Under the pieces are notes generated by a model. That model was not told the DNA's origin and searched no databases. It saw only the letters and a program-made list of their open reading frames with translations. DNA of 64,000 nt from Acidovorax defluvii (GTDB lineage Bacteria > Pseudomonadota > Gammaproteobacteria > Burkholderiales > Burkholderiaceae_C): assembly GCA_003268905.1 (NCBI GenBank), contig QLTU01000003.1, positions 124,001 to 188,000 of the forward strand, written 5' to 3'. Both the position numbers and the translations under genes were made by a program. The first letter of the stretch is position 1. Every line of letters starts with the position of its first letter. Positions 44,653-54,485 of this stretch are shown piece by piece.

Positions 44653-47277
44653 ATGAATTTGTTACGCCAACGGTGCGCAGTCTTCGGGATTGCTTTTTTT
44701 ATTCTCTTTGCCCTGTTCTCGCCGCGCGTGCAGGCCAATGCCTACGAGGCCGAGCTGCCCGCAGGCCTGGCCAGCGCCACCGACATGTGCGCACTGCTGC
44801 CGTGCACCGAAGTCTTCCCCGGTGCCACGCATTTTTCCGAACGCAAGGGCCAACCGCCCTACGTCGAGGCTTACGATAAAGCCGGTGCCGACAAAAAACT
44901 GCTCGGCTATGTGATGCTCTCTACCGACATCACCGACACACCCGCCTATTCCGGCAAACCGGTGGTAACACTCATCGGCATGGACACCAAAGGCATCTTT
45001 GTCGGTGTCAAGGTGCTCAAGCATTCCGAACCCATCCTGCTGCTCGGCATTCCCGAGTCGGCACTGCTCAATTTCAATGCCCAGTATCTGGGCAAATCCG
45101 TGGCCGACAAGATCGAAGTCGGCCAGTCGCGCCCTGATGAAGAAGTACTCGGGCTGGACGCCATCTCGGGTGCCACCGTCACCGTCATTGCCCAAAACCA
45201 GGTCATGATGGCCTCGGGCTCGGCCGTCGCCCGCCAGGTCGGAATTCTGGCGCCCACCGTGCGCGATCCGGCCCGTTACGTGGTTACGGGCAAGCGCTGG
45301 GGATGGGCTGAACTGGTCAAGCAAGGCGCAGTGCAGCGCCTGCGCGTGATGCCTGAACAGGTCGGTCTGGATCGCAGCCCCGACCCGTTCATCGAGCTGT
45401 GGTTTGGCGACCTGAACCAGCCCGACATCGGCAAAAGCGTGCTCGGCGAAAACAGCTGGAACAACCTGCGCCTGCAGCTCAAAGAGGGCGAGAGCGCGTT
45501 CTTCGTGGTGCGTACCGGTGGTGCCGAGTCATTCAAGGGCTCTGGTTTTGTGCGCGGCGGCCTGTACGACCGTGTGCAGGTGCGCCAGGGCGCCGACGCC
45601 TTCACTTTCCGTGACCTCGATGCCATGAACCTCTATGGCATTGAGGCCGCAGGCGCACCGTCGTTCAACGAGTCCGCCATATTCATCATTCGCTCACCCT
45701 CCTTTTCGGCCGCTTACCCCTGGAAGCTGAGCTTCCTGGGCAACCGGGTAGACCGCGCCACGGGAGCCCGCAGCTTCACCAGCTTTGACAGCCCCTACTG
45801 GTTGCCAGCCGAAACACTCGAAGGCGGACGCCCGAAGGTGGTCGAGCCCGACGCACCTTGGGTACGCATCTGGAAGACGCGTGCCGTCGAGATCGCACTG
45901 TTTGCAATGCTTCTGGTCGCTGTCACGGTGGTCTATGCCTACCGCGAAAAACTCACGCGCCTGTCCACGCACAAGAACAAATGGCCGGTCAATGCCTTCA
46001 AGTACACCGCATGGGGCTTGAGCATCGTGTTCGTCGGCTTTGGTGCCATGGCGCAGCCGTCCATCACCCAGGTGCTGACCTGGTTCCATTCGCTGCTGTT
46101 CAAGTGGACGTGGTCGCTGTTCCTGTCTGACCCATTCATCTTCCTGTTCTGGATCTTCATCATCGTCACGGTGTTCCTGTTCGGGCGCGGGCTGTTTTGC
46201 GGCTGGATGTGCCCGTTCGGCTCGCTCTCCGAGGCCATCTACAAAGTGGCGCGCAAAGTGGGTTTCAAGCGCTTTCAGACGCAGCTGCCGCAAAAGTGGC
46301 ATGACCGCCTCAAGTGGCTCAAATACGTCATCTTCTTCGGCCTCATCACCGTGTCGATGTTTTCGATGGGTTTGGCCGAAAAGCTCTCCGAGGTCGAGCC
46401 TTTCAAAACCACCTTCCTGGTGGGCGTCCAGAACCGCGCCTGGCCCTATGGCTTGTTCGTGGCCGCCATCCTGGGCCTGTCGATCTTCATCGAGCGGCCG
46501 TACTGCAAATACATCTGCCCGCTGGGCGCTTCGCTGGCCATGCCCAGCACCTTCCGCTGGTTTGGCCTCAAGCGCAAGCAAGACTGCAACAGCTGCAAGG
46601 CTTGCGCCGTGGGCTGCGGTGCGCAAGCCATTGATGCCGATGGCCGCATTGACCACCGCGAGTGCCTGCATTGCCTCGATTGCATGATTCTCTATACCGA
46701 CACCAAGGGCTGCCCGCCGCTGGCCAAAGAGCGCAAGCGCCGCGAAAAGGATGGTCTGGAGATCACACCAATTGGTGCCAACGGCTACTTCATTCCAATC
46801 CATCCCGCGACCAGTTTCACCGAGCAGATCAGCGCCAAGGCCGCTCAGGGACCCGACCCGCGCATGCCCACAGCTCCCATGCTGCCCGCACACAAGAACG
46901 GCGCGCGCGGCCTGCAGTGGCTGTGGCTGGAACTGCGCGATCACCTGTGGCCCTGGAGCGTTGACGGCTGGCGTTCACAGCGTGCACTGCAAATCGCCGG
47001 TTTGTCGCTTGCCGTGGCCGCCACGGTGGCGTGGTTGATGACGGCCATGGGCACGCTGTCCTCAGGCGCCATCATTGGCTGGTGGTTTGGCTGGAGCGTC
47101 TATGAAGTGCTGATCCGCCTGTCGGGCAAACGCTACGTCAAGGACGGCCTGTGGTGGCGCGACCATTACCGCGTTGCCGGTGTCATGGACATGGTGAGCT
47201 ACGTAGGCTTCAAGAACCTGATGATCGGTGCTGTGCTATTCCTGGCATTCAAGTCCATGGGATGGCTGGTGCTATGA
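44653..47277 (+). CDS. nosR: NosR, polyferredoxin-type flavoprotein of N2O reduction
   Basis: The 874-residue membrane protein has a signal peptide, a periplasmic FMN-binding domain with the flavinylation motif SGAT (172-175), and several membrane helices (from about 420). It carries two NapH-like Cys motifs (CGWMCPFGSLSEA; CKYICPLGASLAM) and two 4Fe-4S clusters (CNSCKACAVGCGAQAID; CLHCLDCMILYTDTKGCPP). It passes quinol electrons towards NosZ and is needed for nos expression in other bacteria. It is longer than the roughly 720-residue Pseudomonas stutzeri protein, with two extra C-terminal helices. It overlaps nosD by 4 bp. Confidence 0.96.
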   Translation: MNLLRQRCAVFGIAFFILFALFSPRVQANAYEAELPAGLASATDMCALLPCTEVFPGATHFSERKGQPPYVEAYDKAGADKKLLGYVMLSTDITDTPAYSGKPVVTLIGMDTKGIFVGVKVLKHSEPILLLGIPESALLNFNAQYLGKSVADKIEVGQSRPDEEVLGLDAISGATVTVIAQNQVMMASGSAVARQVGILAPTVRDPARYVVTGKRWGWAELVKQGAVQRLRVMPEQVGLDRSPDPFIELWFGDLNQPDIGKSVLGENSWNNLRLQLKEGESAFFVVRTGGAESFKGSGFVRGGLYDRVQVRQGADAFTFRDLDAMNLYGIEAAGAPSFNESAIFIIRSPSFSAAYPWKLSFLGNRVDRATGARSFTSFDSPYWLPAETLEGGRPKVVEPDAPWVRIWKTRAVEIALFAMLLVAVTVVYAYREKLTRLSTHKNKWPVNAFKYTAWGLSIVFVGFGAMAQPSITQVLTWFHSLLFKWTWSLFLSDPFIFLFWIFIIVTVFLFGRGLFCGWMCPFGSLSEAIYKVARKVGFKRFQTQLPQKWHDRLKWLKYVIFFGLITVSMFSMGLAEKLSEVEPFKTTFLVGVQNRAWPYGLFVAAILGLSIFIERPYCKYICPLGASLAMPSTFRWFGLKRKQDCNSCKACAVGCGAQAIDADGRIDHRECLHCLDCMILYTDTKGCPPLAKERKRREKDGLEITPIGANGYFIPIHPATSFTEQISAKAAQGPDPRMPTAPMLPAHKNGARGLQWLWLELRDHLWPWSVDGWRSQRALQIAGLSLAVAATVAWLMTAMGTLSSGAIIGWWFGWSVYEVLIRLSGKRYVKDGLWWRDHYRVAGVMDMVSYVGFKNLMIGAVLFLAFKSMGWLVL

Positions 47278-48551
47278 AGGGTGTCTTACTGAGCCTGGCC
47301 CGTGCTGTCACGCTGGGCTGGGTGGTTACGCAATATGCCGGTGCTGCCACGGTCACTGTCCAGCCAGGGCAGGACCTGCAAGCCGCCGTGGCCGCTGCAG
47401 CGCCTGGCGACGTCATCGAGGTGCAGCGCGGCAACTACCGCGTCAACCTGCTGATCGACAAACCCCTCACGTTGCGCGGCCTGAACCGCCCCACGCTCAA
47501 TGGCGGGCTGACTGGCGACACCATTCGCGTCACGTCCCCGGACGTGGTTATCGAAGGCCTGATCGTGAGTAATTCGGGCAGCAGCCTGAAAGACCAGAAC
47601 GCCGGTATCTACCTCTTCCCTGGCGCACACCGCGCCGTGGTGCAAAACTGCGATCTGACCTACAACCTGTTTGGCCTGTGGATCGAGAAGGTCAACGACG
47701 TGCGCATTGAGAGCAACCTCATCACGGGCAAGCGCGATTTCGACTCCGCCCAGCGCGGCAACGGCATTCAGCTCTACAACACCCAGCGTGCGCAGATCCT
47801 GCACAACAACGTCAGCTTCGTGCGCGATGCGCTGTATGTGGACGTGTCGCACCACGCCACCTTTCGGGGCAACAAGCTGCACCACAGCCGTTACGGCACG
47901 CACTACATGACGTCGTACTACAACGTCTGGGAAGACAACGAAACCTACTACAACCGGGGCGGCCTGGCGCTGATGGAAGTGCGCGACCAGGTGGTGCGTG
48001 GCAACCGGGCCTGGGGCAACTCAGACCACGGCATCATGCTGCGCTCGGTGCAGGACTCGGTGGTCGAGAACAATGTGGTGGCGGGCAACAACCGGGGCTT
48101 TTTCATCTACGACGTCGAATACGCCGAACTGAAAAACAACCTGGTGGTGGACAACGTGGTGGGCGTGCATTTGTCCGCCGGGTCCACGCGCAACGTGGTC
48201 GAGGGCAACGACTTCATCGGCAACCGCGAACAGGTGCGTTATGTGGGCGCACGCGACGAACGCTGGGGCGTCGAGAGCGGAAACCACTGGGCCAACTACC
48301 TGGGGTGGGATCGCGACGGCAACGGCGTGGGCGACGTACCCTATGAAGCCAACGACATGGTGGACCGGCTCAGCTGGCGCTATCCGAGCATGAAATTGTT
48401 GCTGGCCAGCCCCGCAGTGCAGGCATTGCGCCTGGTGGGCCAGCAATTTCCGATCCTTCGCGTGCCCTCGGTCGTTGACCCCAAGCCGCGCATGGTTCCG
48501 ACCCATCAAAATTGGAGTGAGTGGCGTGGCAAGCATTTCCCCGGTCAATAA
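47274..48551 (+). CDS. nosD: NosD, periplasmic beta-helix copper-site maturation protein
   Basis: The 425-residue protein has a signal peptide (MKGVLLSLARAVTLGWVVTQYAGA) and a right-handed parallel beta-helix of CASH repeats, seen as recurring N-N-x-V or G-N blocks (VVENNVVAGNNRGFFIYDVE, LKNNLVVDNVVGVHLS). NosD works with NosF and NosY to deliver sulfide and assemble the CuZ centre. Its start overlaps the nosR stop (ATGA). The nosF GTG start appears to lie inside its last codons. Confidence 0.95.
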   Translation: MKGVLLSLARAVTLGWVVTQYAGAATVTVQPGQDLQAAVAAAAPGDVIEVQRGNYRVNLLIDKPLTLRGLNRPTLNGGLTGDTIRVTSPDVVIEGLIVSNSGSSLKDQNAGIYLFPGAHRAVVQNCDLTYNLFGLWIEKVNDVRIESNLITGKRDFDSAQRGNGIQLYNTQRAQILHNNVSFVRDALYVDVSHHATFRGNKLHHSRYGTHYMTSYYNVWEDNETYYNRGGLALMEVRDQVVRGNRAWGNSDHGIMLRSVQDSVVENNVVAGNNRGFFIYDVEYAELKNNLVVDNVVGVHLSAGSTRNVVEGNDFIGNREQVRYVGARDERWGVESGNHWANYLGWDRDGNGVGDVPYEANDMVDRLSWRYPSMKLLLASPAVQALRLVGQQFPILRVPSVVDPKPRMVPTHQNWSEWRGKHFPGQ

Positions 48552-49458
48552 CAGCATGGCGGTTTCGCTGCGCGGCGTGACCAAACATTACGGCGCCTTG
48601 CATGCGGTGGACGGGGTAGACCTGGACATCGCGCGCGGCGAAATTTTTGGCCTCATCGGCCACAACGGCGCGGGCAAAAGCACGCTGTTCAAAATGATGC
48701 TTGGCCTGATCCCGGCCACCAGCGGCGAGATCCTGGTCGGCGGTGCTTCAGTTCGCGGACGCGGTTTTCGGGCTGCGCGCCGCCACCTGGGCTACCTGCC
48801 CGAGAACGTGGTGCTCTATGACAACCTGAGCGGCCTCGAAACCCTGCGTTTTTTTGCCAAGCTCAAGGGCGCCCCCCTGGCGCAGTGCCAGCCAGCACTT
48901 GATCGGGTGGGTTTGGCCCATGCGGGCAAGCGTCCGGTGCGCGAGTACTCCAAGGGCATGCGCCAGCGCCTGGGCTTTGCGCAGGCGCTGCTGGGCTCGC
49001 CCCAGGTGCTGTTTCTGGACGAGCCCACCAGTGGCCTCGACCCGCAAGCCATCCGCGACTTTTATGCCACGCTGCGCGGCCTGCAGGCCGAAGGCGTGAC
49101 CATCATCATCACCTCCCACATCCTGGCCGAGCTGCAAGAGCGCGTCGGGCGCCTGGCGATTTTATCGGCCGGAAAAGTGCAGGCCGTGGGCAGCGTGCAG
49201 GCACTGCGCGAGCAAACCCACATGCCCCTGGTGTTTGAGCTGCACCTGCAAGCAGGAGACACGCCCGCCATCGCGCAGGCGCTAGAACACGCCACGGCAG
49301 CCACCCCCGAGCCAACCGCCCAGGGCTTGCGCCTGGCCTGCCCGCGTGAGCAAAAAATGGCCGTGCTGGCCGCGCTGGCTCCCTTTGGGGCGCGTGTGCT
49401 CGACATCAAAATGCACGAGCCGTCGCTGGAAGACGTGTTCTTCGGGTTTTCGGACTGA
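48526..49458 (+). CDS. nosF: NosF, ABC transporter ATP-binding protein
   Basis: The 310-residue ATPase has Walker A GHNGAGKST, signature YSKGMRQRLGFAQALL, Walker B VLFLDEPTSGLD and the H-loop TSHIL. It energises the NosDFY complex for CuZ assembly. I chose GTG 48526 because a GGAG site lies upstream; this overlaps nosD by 26 bp. ATG 48556, 4 bp after nosD, is the alternative but has no visible ribosome-binding site. Confidence 0.93.
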   Translation: MASISPVNNSMAVSLRGVTKHYGALHAVDGVDLDIARGEIFGLIGHNGAGKSTLFKMMLGLIPATSGEILVGGASVRGRGFRAARRHLGYLPENVVLYDNLSGLETLRFFAKLKGAPLAQCQPALDRVGLAHAGKRPVREYSKGMRQRLGFAQALLGSPQVLFLDEPTSGLDPQAIRDFYATLRGLQAEGVTIIITSHILAELQERVGRLAILSAGKVQAVGSVQALREQTHMPLVFELHLQAGDTPAIAQALEHATAATPEPTAQGLRLACPREQKMAVLAALAPFGARVLDIKMHEPSLEDVFFGFSD

Positions 49459-49469
49459 AAGGACTGTCC

Positions 49470-50282
49470 ATGGAATTGACACAAATTTTCACCGTTGCCG
49501 GCAAGGAATTTCGCGACCGCATCCGCAACCGCTGGGTGCTGGCCGTGGCGCTGGTGTTTGCCGTGTTCTCGCTCGTCATTGCCTACTTTGGCGGTGCGCA
49601 GCAGGGCGCGGTGGGCTTTCGCTCCATCGAGTTCACCATTGCCAGCCTGGTCAGCCTGGTGATTTACCTGATCCCGCTGATTGCGCTGCTGCTCGGTTTT
49701 GACGCCATCGTGGGCGAACGCGAGCGCGGCTCGCTCGACCTGCTGCTGTCACTGCCCATCACCCGGCTGGAGCTGCTGCTGGGCAAATACCTGGGCCTGG
49801 CTGCGGCACTGACCTTGTCCACGCTGGTCGGTTTTGGCCTGGTCGCGGTGCTGCTGTATCAACACGTCAGTTGGTCCGGGCTGTACCACTACATTGGCTT
49901 CATGATCAGCTCGGTGCTGCTGGGCTTGGCATTTTTGAGCATGGCCGTGCTGATGTCCGTGATCGCCCGCGACCGCACCCGCGCCTCGGGCCTGGCCATT
50001 GCCATGTGGTTCTTCTTTGTGCTGGTGTTTGACCTGCTGCTGCTGGGCGTGCTGGTAGCCACCGGCGGCAGCTTTGGCGGCGATGCATTTGCCTGGCTGC
50101 TGCTGCTCAACCCGGCCGATGTGTTCCGTATCCTGAACGTTTTTTCGCTCGACGAAGTGCGCACGCTCTATGGCCTGGCCAGCATCGTTCCGTCTTCGCT
50201 GGGCAGTCCCGCCATCATGGGCGGCGTCATGGTGGCCTGGATTGTGCTGCCGCTCGCGCTGGCCCGCTGGAGATTCAAATGA
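49470..50282 (+). CDS. nosY: NosY, ABC transporter permease
   Basis: The 270-residue protein has six predicted membrane segments (for example WVLAVALVFAVFSLVIAYFGG and LVSLVIYLIPLIALLLGF) and the GERERGSLDLLLSLPITRLELLLGKYLG loop that couples to NosF. It forms the membrane part of NosDFY. It begins 11 bp after nosF and overlaps nosL by 4 bp. Confidence 0.95.
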   Translation: MELTQIFTVAGKEFRDRIRNRWVLAVALVFAVFSLVIAYFGGAQQGAVGFRSIEFTIASLVSLVIYLIPLIALLLGFDAIVGERERGSLDLLLSLPITRLELLLGKYLGLAAALTLSTLVGFGLVAVLLYQHVSWSGLYHYIGFMISSVLLGLAFLSMAVLMSVIARDRTRASGLAIAMWFFFVLVFDLLLLGVLVATGGSFGGDAFAWLLLLNPADVFRILNVFSLDEVRTLYGLASIVPSSLGSPAIMGGVMVAWIVLPLALARWRFK

Positions 50283-50836
50283 AAAACATGACCTGTTCCT
50301 GCCGCCGTCGCCACATTCTGGGGGGGCTGGCAGCGGTGACTGCCCTGGGCGCCTTGGGCGGCCTGACCGGCTGCGGTGAGCAAGGCGGCAGCGCCCAGAC
50401 ACTCGCCCCGGTCGAGATCGACCGCTCCACCAGCTGCGAGCTCGACGGCATGTTGCTGTCCGACTACCCCGGCCCCAAGGCACAAGTGCATTACGCCGGG
50501 CAGGCGCAACCGAGCTTTTTCTGCGACACGGTCGAACTGTTCAACACGTTGCTGGCCGGCGAGCAGGTGCGCGCTGCCAAGGCAGTGTTTGTGCAGGACA
50601 TGGGCAAGGCCAAGTGGGAGCAGCCGGTGGGCCACTGGATCGACGCCAAGACCGCCATTTACGTGCTGGGCAGCAAGCGCCACGGCTCCATGGGGCCGAC
50701 CATTGCCAGCTTTGCGCAAGAGGGCGACGCTGTGAAATTTGCCGCCGAATACGGTGGCAAAGTGCTGCGCTTTGGCGAGATCACGGCCGACATGGTCGAC
50801 CTGTCGGGCGCGGCGCTGCACGACACGCGCATGTAA
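50279..50836 (+). CDS. nosL: NosL, copper chaperone lipoprotein (C-x-x-D-G-M type)
   Basis: The 185-residue lipoprotein has lipobox LTGC, then the metal site SCELDGMLLSDYPGPKAQVHY, followed by the NosL core (VFVQDMGKAKWEQPVGHW, YVLGSKRHGSMGPTIASFA). NosL binds Cu(I) and delivers it to apo-NosZ. The site has Asp where many relatives have a second Cys. It follows nosY with ATGA overlap and lies 3 bp before a second NosL-like gene. Confidence 0.94.
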   Translation: MKNMTCSCRRRHILGGLAAVTALGALGGLTGCGEQGGSAQTLAPVEIDRSTSCELDGMLLSDYPGPKAQVHYAGQAQPSFFCDTVELFNTLLAGEQVRAAKAVFVQDMGKAKWEQPVGHWIDAKTAIYVLGSKRHGSMGPTIASFAQEGDAVKFAAEYGGKVLRFGEITADMVDLSGAALHDTRM

Positions 50837-50839
50837 GCC

Positions 50840-51499
50840 ATGCACGCACTGCGACAGCCACCCAACAGGCGCCGGGCCCTATTCGCAGGCCTGGCGGGTG
50901 TGGGCGCGCTTGCGGCGTCCGCGGTTGCCTGGAAGTTCTATGCACCGGGGGCGGACCCTCGTGCAGCCGGGCAGGCGCTGCCCGATGATGTGTGTGTGGT
51001 GGCGCCGCCCACGCCCTTCGATCCCGCTTCAGGCCAGCGCCTGGAAGCCCCCCGGGCCATCCCGACGGATGCACGCTGCCCGGTGTGCGGCATGTACCCT
51101 GCACGATCAGCCGAATGGGCAGCCCAGATCATTTTTGCCAACGGCGATGCACATTTCTTTGACTCCCCGCTGAGCCTGTTCCAGTACCTGGCCGACGTGG
51201 CGAAATACAGCCAGGGGCGCACGGCGCAAGAACTGGTGGCGCGCTATGTCACCGATGCCGAAACCAAGACCTGGATCGCCGCCGAGACCGCGATGTACGT
51301 GGATGGATCGTCCGCGCGGGGGCCCATGCGTGCGGGCAATCTGCCCGCCTTCGCCTCGACCGAGGCAGCACGCCGCTTCGCCGAGCGGCGGGGTGGAAAG
51401 GTGCTCGCTTTCGGCCAAGTGGACGCGGCCGTACTGGAGCGGCTTGCGCCCGGGCGCACCGAAGAACCCCACACACACGAAGCGCATTCAACCAATTAA
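50840..51499 (+). CDS. second NosL-like protein (C-x-x-C-G-M type)
   Basis: The 219-residue protein has an N-terminal basic segment and membrane anchor (RRRALFAGLAGVGALAASAVAW). The NosL-family site is RCPVCGMYPARSAEW, followed by AAQIIFANGDAHFFDSPLSLFQYL and AETAMYVDGSSARGPM. The C terminus is His-rich (EEPHTHEAHSTN). It differs from the upstream NosL by having two Cys in the site. It starts 3 bp after nosL and is probably the last gene of the operon. It may handle copper for NosZ or another cuproprotein. Confidence 0.88.
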   Translation: MHALRQPPNRRRALFAGLAGVGALAASAVAWKFYAPGADPRAAGQALPDDVCVVAPPTPFDPASGQRLEAPRAIPTDARCPVCGMYPARSAEWAAQIIFANGDAHFFDSPLSLFQYLADVAKYSQGRTAQELVARYVTDAETKTWIAAETAMYVDGSSARGPMRAGNLPAFASTEAARRFAERRGGKVLAFGQVDAAVLERLAPGRTEEPHTHEAHSTN

Positions 51500-51548
51500 A
51501 GTTATAGCACCTAGCGCTTGCCACATAAGGGCTAGAGCCTTTTTTCGT
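51498..51548. repeat. dispersed palindromic repeat copy
   Basis: The sequence ttatagcacctagcgcttgc followed by cataagggctagagcctttt is the repeat in reverse orientation. It starts at the stop codon of the second nosL-like gene and could act as the 3' hairpin of the nos operon, as a T run follows. Confidence 0.75.
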
Positions 51549-51720
51549 CAGTAAAAAAAACAAAACCACCGCAGCGCCGACACCGTCGGTACACGCGCGT
51601 GGTGTTTTTATGATTCCTAAAAAACGGGCACCTCAAACGCATGAGTGCCACGCTTGAACCCGGGGGCGCTTTCAACAAGCGCGCAGACGCAAGGCGCCAG
51701 CGCGCGCCCTGGTCAGCGAC

Positions 51721-53247
51721 TTACTGATCGGAAGTTTCTGGCTGTGGCTGTGCGGCCACCGCTGTCTCTGGCGGTACCGCCTTGAACAGGGCTGCCACCT
51801 TGCGCTTGGGCTTGATGTTGGCCGACACGCCACTGCGGGCAGGCGACTTGGCCGCCGCTTCCCAGGCGGGCGCCACATCAGCGGTGCTCGACTCGTAGGG
51901 TTTTTCGAAGAAGGGATCGCGCGAAGCCACAGCGGGACGGAAGCCCCGGTATTCACGTGGCTCGCGCGGTTCGCGGCGCTCGCGTTCGCGCGGAGCGGCG
52001 TCACGGCGCGCGGCATCATTGCGCGGCTCGGCCGATGCACCGCCCTCACGCCAGGCGCGGCGCCCGTCATTGATGCGCCCCTGCTGCTGGATGTTCGGAC
52101 TGTCTTCGTCGTATTCGAGGGCCTCGATATCGAGCTTGGTCTTGAGCAGCTTCTCGATGTCAGCCACCAGGCGGGCGTCACTGCCCGACACCAGGGTGAC
52201 AGCCAAGCCCGACGCGCCGGCTCGACCGGTGCGGCCAATGCGGTGCACGTAATCTTCGGCGTTAAAAGGAACGTCGAAGTTGAACACGGCCGGCACATCC
52301 TTGATGTCGAGGCCACGGGCCGCCACATCGGTGCACACCAGCAAATCGACCTCACCCTGCTTGAAGGCATCCAGTGCCTTCAGCCGCTCGTCCTGGCTTT
52401 TGTCCCCATGCAACGCGGTGGTTTTGAGGCCTTCGCGCTCCAGGCTGCGGGCCAGGCGTGCACAACCGAGCTTGCTGTTCACAAAGATGAAGGCCTGCTT
52501 GATGCCGCGCGTACGCAGCACCTGGTGGATGGCACGGCGCTTGTCGTCGTCATTGGCGCTGTAAAAGCGCTGCTCCACAGTGGACGCCGTTTCGTTGGGA
52601 CGGGCCACCTCGATGGTGATCGGGTTTTGCAGGTAGCTGCCGGCCAGGCGCTTGATTTCGGGCGAGAACGTGGCGCTGAACAAGAGCGTGGTGCGCTGCT
52701 TGGGCAGGTACGAAAGGATGCGCTGCAGATCGGGCAAGAAGCCGATGTCCAGCATGCGGTCGGCCTCGTCGAGCACCACATACTCGACCTGGTTGAGCAC
52801 CGCGTTCTTGGCCTCGATGTGGTCCAGCAGACGGCCCGGCGTGGCCACCAGCACCTCGACGCCCTTTTTCAGCTCAATGGTCTGCGGCTTCATGTCCATG
52901 CCGCCAAAAACCACGGTGCTGCGCAGCTTGGTGTATTTGGCGTACAGCGCAATCTGCTGGGCCACCTGGTCGGCCAGCTCACGCGTGGGCAGCAGCACCA
53001 GGGCGCGCACGGGGTGACGGGCGGGAGATGTGGAACTGCTCTCGTGCTTGAGCAGGCGTTGCAGCAGGGGCAGCGAGAACGCCGCGGTCTTGCCGGTGCC
53101 GGTCTGGGCAGCGCCCATAACGTCTTGCCCTGTGAGGACCACGGGAATGGCCTGCTCCTGGATGGGCGTCATGGACTCGTAGCCCATTTCGGCCACGGCG
53201 CGTGCCAGCGGCTCGGCCAGCGATAAATTGGAAAAAGAACTTGTCAT
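51721..53247 (-). CDS. DEAD-box RNA helicase, RhlE-like
   Basis: The 508-residue helicase has the Q motif (YESMTPIQEQAIPVVLTGQD), motif I AQTGTGKTAAFS, motif II DEAD in VLDEADRMLD, motif III SAT, and motif VI HRIGRTGRAG. The helicase core ends near residue 380. A tail rich in R, E and P follows (RERERREPREPREYRG) and a basic end (KPKRKVAALF), suited to RNA binding. It probably acts in ribosome assembly or RNA decay. Confidence 0.94.
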   Translation of the reverse strand: MTSSFSNLSLAEPLARAVAEMGYESMTPIQEQAIPVVLTGQDVMGAAQTGTGKTAAFSLPLLQRLLKHESSSTSPARHPVRALVLLPTRELADQVAQQIALYAKYTKLRSTVVFGGMDMKPQTIELKKGVEVLVATPGRLLDHIEAKNAVLNQVEYVVLDEADRMLDIGFLPDLQRILSYLPKQRTTLLFSATFSPEIKRLAGSYLQNPITIEVARPNETASTVEQRFYSANDDDKRRAIHQVLRTRGIKQAFIFVNSKLGCARLARSLEREGLKTTALHGDKSQDERLKALDAFKQGEVDLLVCTDVAARGLDIKDVPAVFNFDVPFNAEDYVHRIGRTGRAGASGLAVTLVSGSDARLVADIEKLLKTKLDIEALEYDEDSPNIQQQGRINDGRRAWREGGASAEPRNDAARRDAAPRERERREPREPREYRGFRPAVASRDPFFEKPYESSTADVAPAWEAAAKSPARSGVSANIKPKRKVAALFKAVPPETAVAAQPQPETSDQ

Positions 53248-53342
53248 TTAGCCCGCTATTGTCGCACCGGTGGCAAAAGAGGCCTTATTTATGTGCGTTG
53301 CCCCTGAACAACGGGCGCAACACCAGAAAAGGAGCGCCATCA

Positions 53343-53402
53343 GTTGCTATGTTTTACATAGCAAATAGCGCTTTATCCATAAGGGCTTGATACCAATTCA
53401 GG
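53343..53402. repeat. dispersed palindromic repeat copy (variant)
   Basis: The stem ttgctatgttttacatagca is followed by aatagcgctttatccataag. It shares the right arm with the family, while the left part has its own small palindrome. It lies between the helicase promoter region and the metallopeptidase gene. Confidence 0.6.
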
Positions 53403-53467
53403 TCATTTTTTCTGCACAACCCAGATACCCAAGCCCCCCCGTTGCCACCGTGCGATGCCCCCAAGAA

Positions 53468-54340
53468 TCAGAGATTGCGGCTGGAAAACGTGTCGCAGGT
53501 CTTGATATTGCCGTTTTGCAAACCGTTGTTGAACCAGCGCTGGCGCTGGGCGCTGCTGCCGTGGGTAAAGCTTTCGGGCACCACGGCGCCTCCGCCCGCG
53601 CGCTGCAGGGCATCGTCGCCAATTTTGGCAGCGGCGTTCATGGCCTCTTCCACGTCGCCCTGCTCCAGAATCTGGCGGGCATTATGGGCATGGTGCGCCC
53701 ACACACCGGCAAAGCAGTCGGCCTGCAACTCCAGCCGCACCGACAGGGCGTTGTATTCGGCCTGACTCACGCGGCCACGCATCTGGTCCACCTTGCCACT
53801 GATGCCCAGCTGGTGTTGCACGTGGTGGCCCACCTCGTGGGCAATGACATAGGCCTGCGCAAAATCGCCAGGGGCCCCGAGGCGGCTTTTGAGCGTTTCG
53901 TAAAACCCGAGGTCAATGTAGACCTTCTGGTCGGCCGGGCAATAAAACGGCCCCATGGCAGCCTGGCCCGTGCCGCACGCCGTAGGCGTGGCACCCCGAA
54001 ACAGCACCAGGCGCGGCTCCTGGTAGGTTGCTCCGCCTTCGCGGAAAACACCTTGCCAGACATCCTCGGTGTCGGCCAGCACAGTCGCTACAAAGCGCCC
54101 CATGGTGTCATCGGCAGGCGGTCGCTGGGCCGGGGCCTGCTGCACCTGCGCGGTGGGTGCACCACCGCCACTGAGCAGGCTCAAGATGGTCAGCGGATTG
54201 ATGCCCAGTGCCCAGCCACCCAGCAGGGCAATCACGATGGTGCCAATGCCGATGCTGCGCCCCCCGAACACGGGCATTCCGCCGCCTGAGCTGCGGCGGT
54301 CTTCCACATTGTCCGATTCCCGATTGCCTTCCCATTTCAT
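53468..54340 (-). CDS. neutral zinc metallopeptidase, YpfJ family
   Basis: The 290-residue protein has a charged N terminus with Asn/Arg (MKWEGNRESDNVEDRRSSGG), one membrane segment (IGTIVIALLGGWALGINPLTI) and a periplasmic domain. The zinc motif is AYVIAHEVGHHVQHQLG, with a downstream ELQADCFAGVWAHHA glutamate. The substrate is unknown. The start at 54340 has a GGAGA site upstream. Confidence 0.93.
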   Translation of the reverse strand: MKWEGNRESDNVEDRRSSGGGMPVFGGRSIGIGTIVIALLGGWALGINPLTILSLLSGGGAPTAQVQQAPAQRPPADDTMGRFVATVLADTEDVWQGVFREGGATYQEPRLVLFRGATPTACGTGQAAMGPFYCPADQKVYIDLGFYETLKSRLGAPGDFAQAYVIAHEVGHHVQHQLGISGKVDQMRGRVSQAEYNALSVRLELQADCFAGVWAHHAHNARQILEQGDVEEAMNAAAKIGDDALQRAGGGAVVPESFTHGSSAQRQRWFNNGLQNGNIKTCDTFSSRNL

Positions 54341-54485
54341 GACTGTCTCCTGTTCGCCTCGTTTGCAAGAGGCCTGTTCGCCATGGTACGCCCGGCGCCA
54401 CCCCGTGGACACAAGGAAGCCCCCCCCCGAATGAATGCCACACCCGGCCGCGGGCATGCGCGGCTCAGCCAGGCGCGGGACGCCC

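Noticed and set aside
51549-51660. Possible terminator hairpin (aaaccaccgc ... gcgtggtgttttt)
   Set aside because: The stem is imperfect and long-looped. The repeat at 51498-51548 is the better 3' structure.
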